Source: Burkholderiales bacterium | Lineage (GTDB): Bacteria > Pseudomonadota > Gammaproteobacteria > Burkholderiales > UBA11063 | NCBI GenBank assembly: GCA_020697025.1 | Contig: JAJFBO010000045.1 | Coordinates: forward strand, 1 to 7,363 | Reading direction: 5' to 3' | DNA length: 7,363 nucleotides | Shown: positions 5,734-7,363 of the stretch, in pieces | How the letters are laid out: each line of letters opens with the position of its first letter | Position numbering within the stretch: position 1 is the stretch's first letter | Position numbers and translations under genes: made by a program | The notes under the pieces: model-generated | Seen by the model: only the letters and a program-made list of their open reading frames with translations | Told to the model about the DNA's origin: nothing | Databases searched by the model: none

Positions 5734-7363
5734 TTTTTTAAAAACGGTGCTAAATATTTTGCAGTGTAACCAACCTGGCGTTTAACTATTTCCTCAGGCT
5801 TACCACAACTAATAATATCCCCGCCGCCTTGTCCGCCTTCTGGGCCTAAATCAATAATCCAGTCAGATGTTTTAATTACATCCAGATTATGTTCGATTAC
5901 TACTACAGTATTTCCATGATCCACAAATTTATGCAATACTTTAAGTAGTAATTCTATATCCTGAAAATGTAGGCCGGTAGTTGGCTCATCAAGAATATAA
6001 AGCGTTTTTCCAGTGTCTCGTTTAGATAACTCCAGCGCTAATTTAACCCGCTGTGCTTCGCCTCCCGATAAAGTAGTTGCTGACTGTCCCAGACGAATGT
6101 AGCCAAGTCCTACGTCGAGTAAAGTAGCAAGCTTCTTAGCAATTGACGGCATTGCAGAAAAAAATTCATGTGCATGTTCTACTGTTAATTCGAGAACTTC
6201 ATAGATATTTTTACCCTTATAAGTAACCTCTAATGTTTCACGATTATAGCGTTTACCTTTACATGCATCACAGATTACATAAATATCTGGTAGAAAATGC
6301 ATTTCTACTTTTATTAAACCGTCTCCCATACAAGTTTCACAGCGGCCGCCTTTTACATTGAAAGAAAATCTTCCTGGTTGATAACCGCGTTCCCGTGCCA
6401 TGGGTACATGGGTAAACAAGTCGCGAATATGAGTAAATAAGCCGGTATATGTTGCTGGATTAGAACGCGGCGTACGCCCAATCGGGCTTTGATCAACATT
6501 AATTACTTTATCAAAGTTATCATCACCCACTAGTTTATTAAAAGGTTCTGGAGTGTCATTGCTACGATATATTTTTTGGGCCATAGATTTGTAAAGAGTA
6601 TCATTAATCAGGGTAGATTTACCAGAGCCAGACACTCCTGTAACACATACAAAATTACTCACTGGAATTTTTAAATGAACATTATTTAAATTATTGCCAC
6701 TAGCTCCAACAACTTCAAGGTAGCCTTTATCTTGCTTACGCCTAATTTTTGGATACTCAATTTTACGTTTACCCGATAGATACTGCCCGGTAATTGAATC
6801 CTTATTTTTTAAAATTTGGTTTAGGGTACCATAGCCAATAATTTTACCGCCATGTTCTCCTGCTCCAGGCCCTATATCAACAATAAAATCAGCACTACGA
6901 ATAGCATCTTCATCATGTTCAACTACAATTACAGTATTGCCTAAATCACGCAATTTATTTAATGTACCAATCAAGCGGTCATTATCCCTTTGGTGCAGGC
7001 CAATAGACGGTTCATCCAAAACATACATAACACCGGTTAAGCCAGAACCAATCTGACTAGCCAGACGAATTCGCTGCGCTTCACCTCCAGATAGGGTATC
7101 TGCTGAACGATTAAGAGTAATATAATTAAGCCCAACATCAATTAAAAAGCCTAATCTGGCATTAATTTCTTTAATAATTTTGTCACCAATTTGTTTTTTA
7201 CTGCCCTTTAACTCAAGAGCTTCAAAAAAATTTTTGCATTCATGGAGCTGCCAGGTAGTAATTACAGGCAGGGAAGTATCGCCAACTTTTACATCGCGCG
7301 CAACAGCTATTAGGCGTGATCCATTACATTCAGGACATATCTGATTATTTTGATATTTGGTAA
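5730..7363 (-). CDS. uvrA: UvrABC excision repair protein UvrA, C-terminal 543 residues (5' end outside window)
   Basis: UvrA is the ATPase that finds bulky DNA lesions and loads UvrB in nucleotide excision repair. The frame is open from the window edge to TGA 5732-5730; family members have about 940 residues, so roughly the last 58 percent is visible. Numbering the visible residues: a CxxC at about 10-13 (CPECNGSRL, zinc module of the first half), first ABC signature [12 protein letters not shown] near 89-100 and Walker [13 protein letters not shown] from 112; then the second half with Walker [10 protein letters not shown] (242-250), [16 protein letters not shown], the C-terminal zinc finger CxxC-x19-CxxC (Cys341, 344, 364, 367) that governs damage recognition, signature [12 protein letters not shown] (431-442) and Walker [13 protein letters not shown] (454-465). 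All expected motifs are intact. The internal ATG at 7028 is not the start. Any SOS box would be upstream, out of view. Confidence 0.98.
   Translation of the reverse strand, partial: TKYQNNQICPECNGSRLIAVARDVKVGDTSLPVITTWQLHECKNFFEALELKGSKKQIGDKIIKEINARLGFLIDVGLNYITLNRSADTLSGGEAQRIRLASQIGSGLTGVMYVLDEPSIGLHQRDNDRLIGTLNKLRDLGNTVIVVEHDEDAIRSADFIVDIGPGAGEHGGKIIGYGTLNQILKNKDSITGQYLSGKRKIEYPKIRRKQDKGYLEVVGASGNNLNNVHLKIPVSNFVCVTGVSGSGKSTLINDTLYKSMAQKIYRSNDTPEPFNKLVGDDNFDKVINVDQSPIGRTPRSNPATYTGLFTHIRDLFTHVPMARERGYQPGRFSFNVKGGRCETCMGDGLIKVEMHFLPDIYVICDACKGKRYNRETLEVTYKGKNIYEVLELTVEHAHEFFSAMPSIAKKLATLLDVGLGYIRLGQSATTLSGGEAQRVKLALELSKRDTGKTLYILDEPTTGLHFQDIELLLKVLHKFVDHGNTVVVIEHNLDVIKTSDWIIDLGPEGGQGGGDIISCGKPEEIVKRQVGYTAKYLAPFLKK

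Noticed and set aside
5730..7028. A 432-residue UvrA-like protein starting at the ATG at 7028.
   Set aside because: That Met is inside the Walker B sequence [12 protein letters not shown]. The same frame stays open to the window edge and encodes the preceding signature [12 protein letters not shown] and a CxxC, so it is simply a cut uvrA.

Overview
The window is AT-rich, at roughly one third G+C by eye, and most of it is coding. UvrA, YheT-type hydrolase and DeoC all read like gammaproteobacterial proteins. The low G+C, a chromosomal-looking class A beta-lactamase and short AT-rich intergenic regions fit a low-GC gammaproteobacterium such as a Legionellales or Francisella-like lineage. That placement is inference; no rRNA or tRNA is present to fix it. 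I see no CRISPR array, intact insertion sequence, tRNA or phage gene.

Layout from left to right. (1) Bases 1-264, plus strand: the last 87 codons of a class A beta-lactamase, cut by the window edge. (2) Bases 357-453: a short wreck of a gene, made of a piece of the 5' part and the whole 3' tail of a paralogue of the 193-residue secreted protein encoded at 3228-3809, with about 450 bp missing between them. A perfect hairpin overlaps its end. (3) Bases 2664 down to 479, minus strand: a three-gene operon of two different ferritin-like proteins (392 and 241 residues, start and stop 2 nt apart) and a 79-residue hydrophilic protein. Both ferritin-like proteins keep a full set of Glu and ExxH residues for a di-metal site. 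(4) Bases 2665-3227: a 563-bp AT-rich divergent intergenic region with several repeats. (5) Bases 3228-3809, plus strand: a secreted protein of unknown function. (6) Bases 7363 down to 3893, minus strand: uvrA (5' part outside the window), a YheT-family alpha/beta hydrolase and deoC, with overlapping stop and start codons.

Functionally, the right-hand operon joins DNA repair (UvrA) with deoxyribose-phosphate catabolism (DeoC) and a probable esterase. The ferritin-like operon probably handles metal or oxidative stress, but its real job is unknown. The points most worth a second look are the internally deleted paralogue of the secreted gene, its placement so that homologous tails bracket the ferritin-like operon in direct orientation, and the paired ferritin-like proteins with their small partner.
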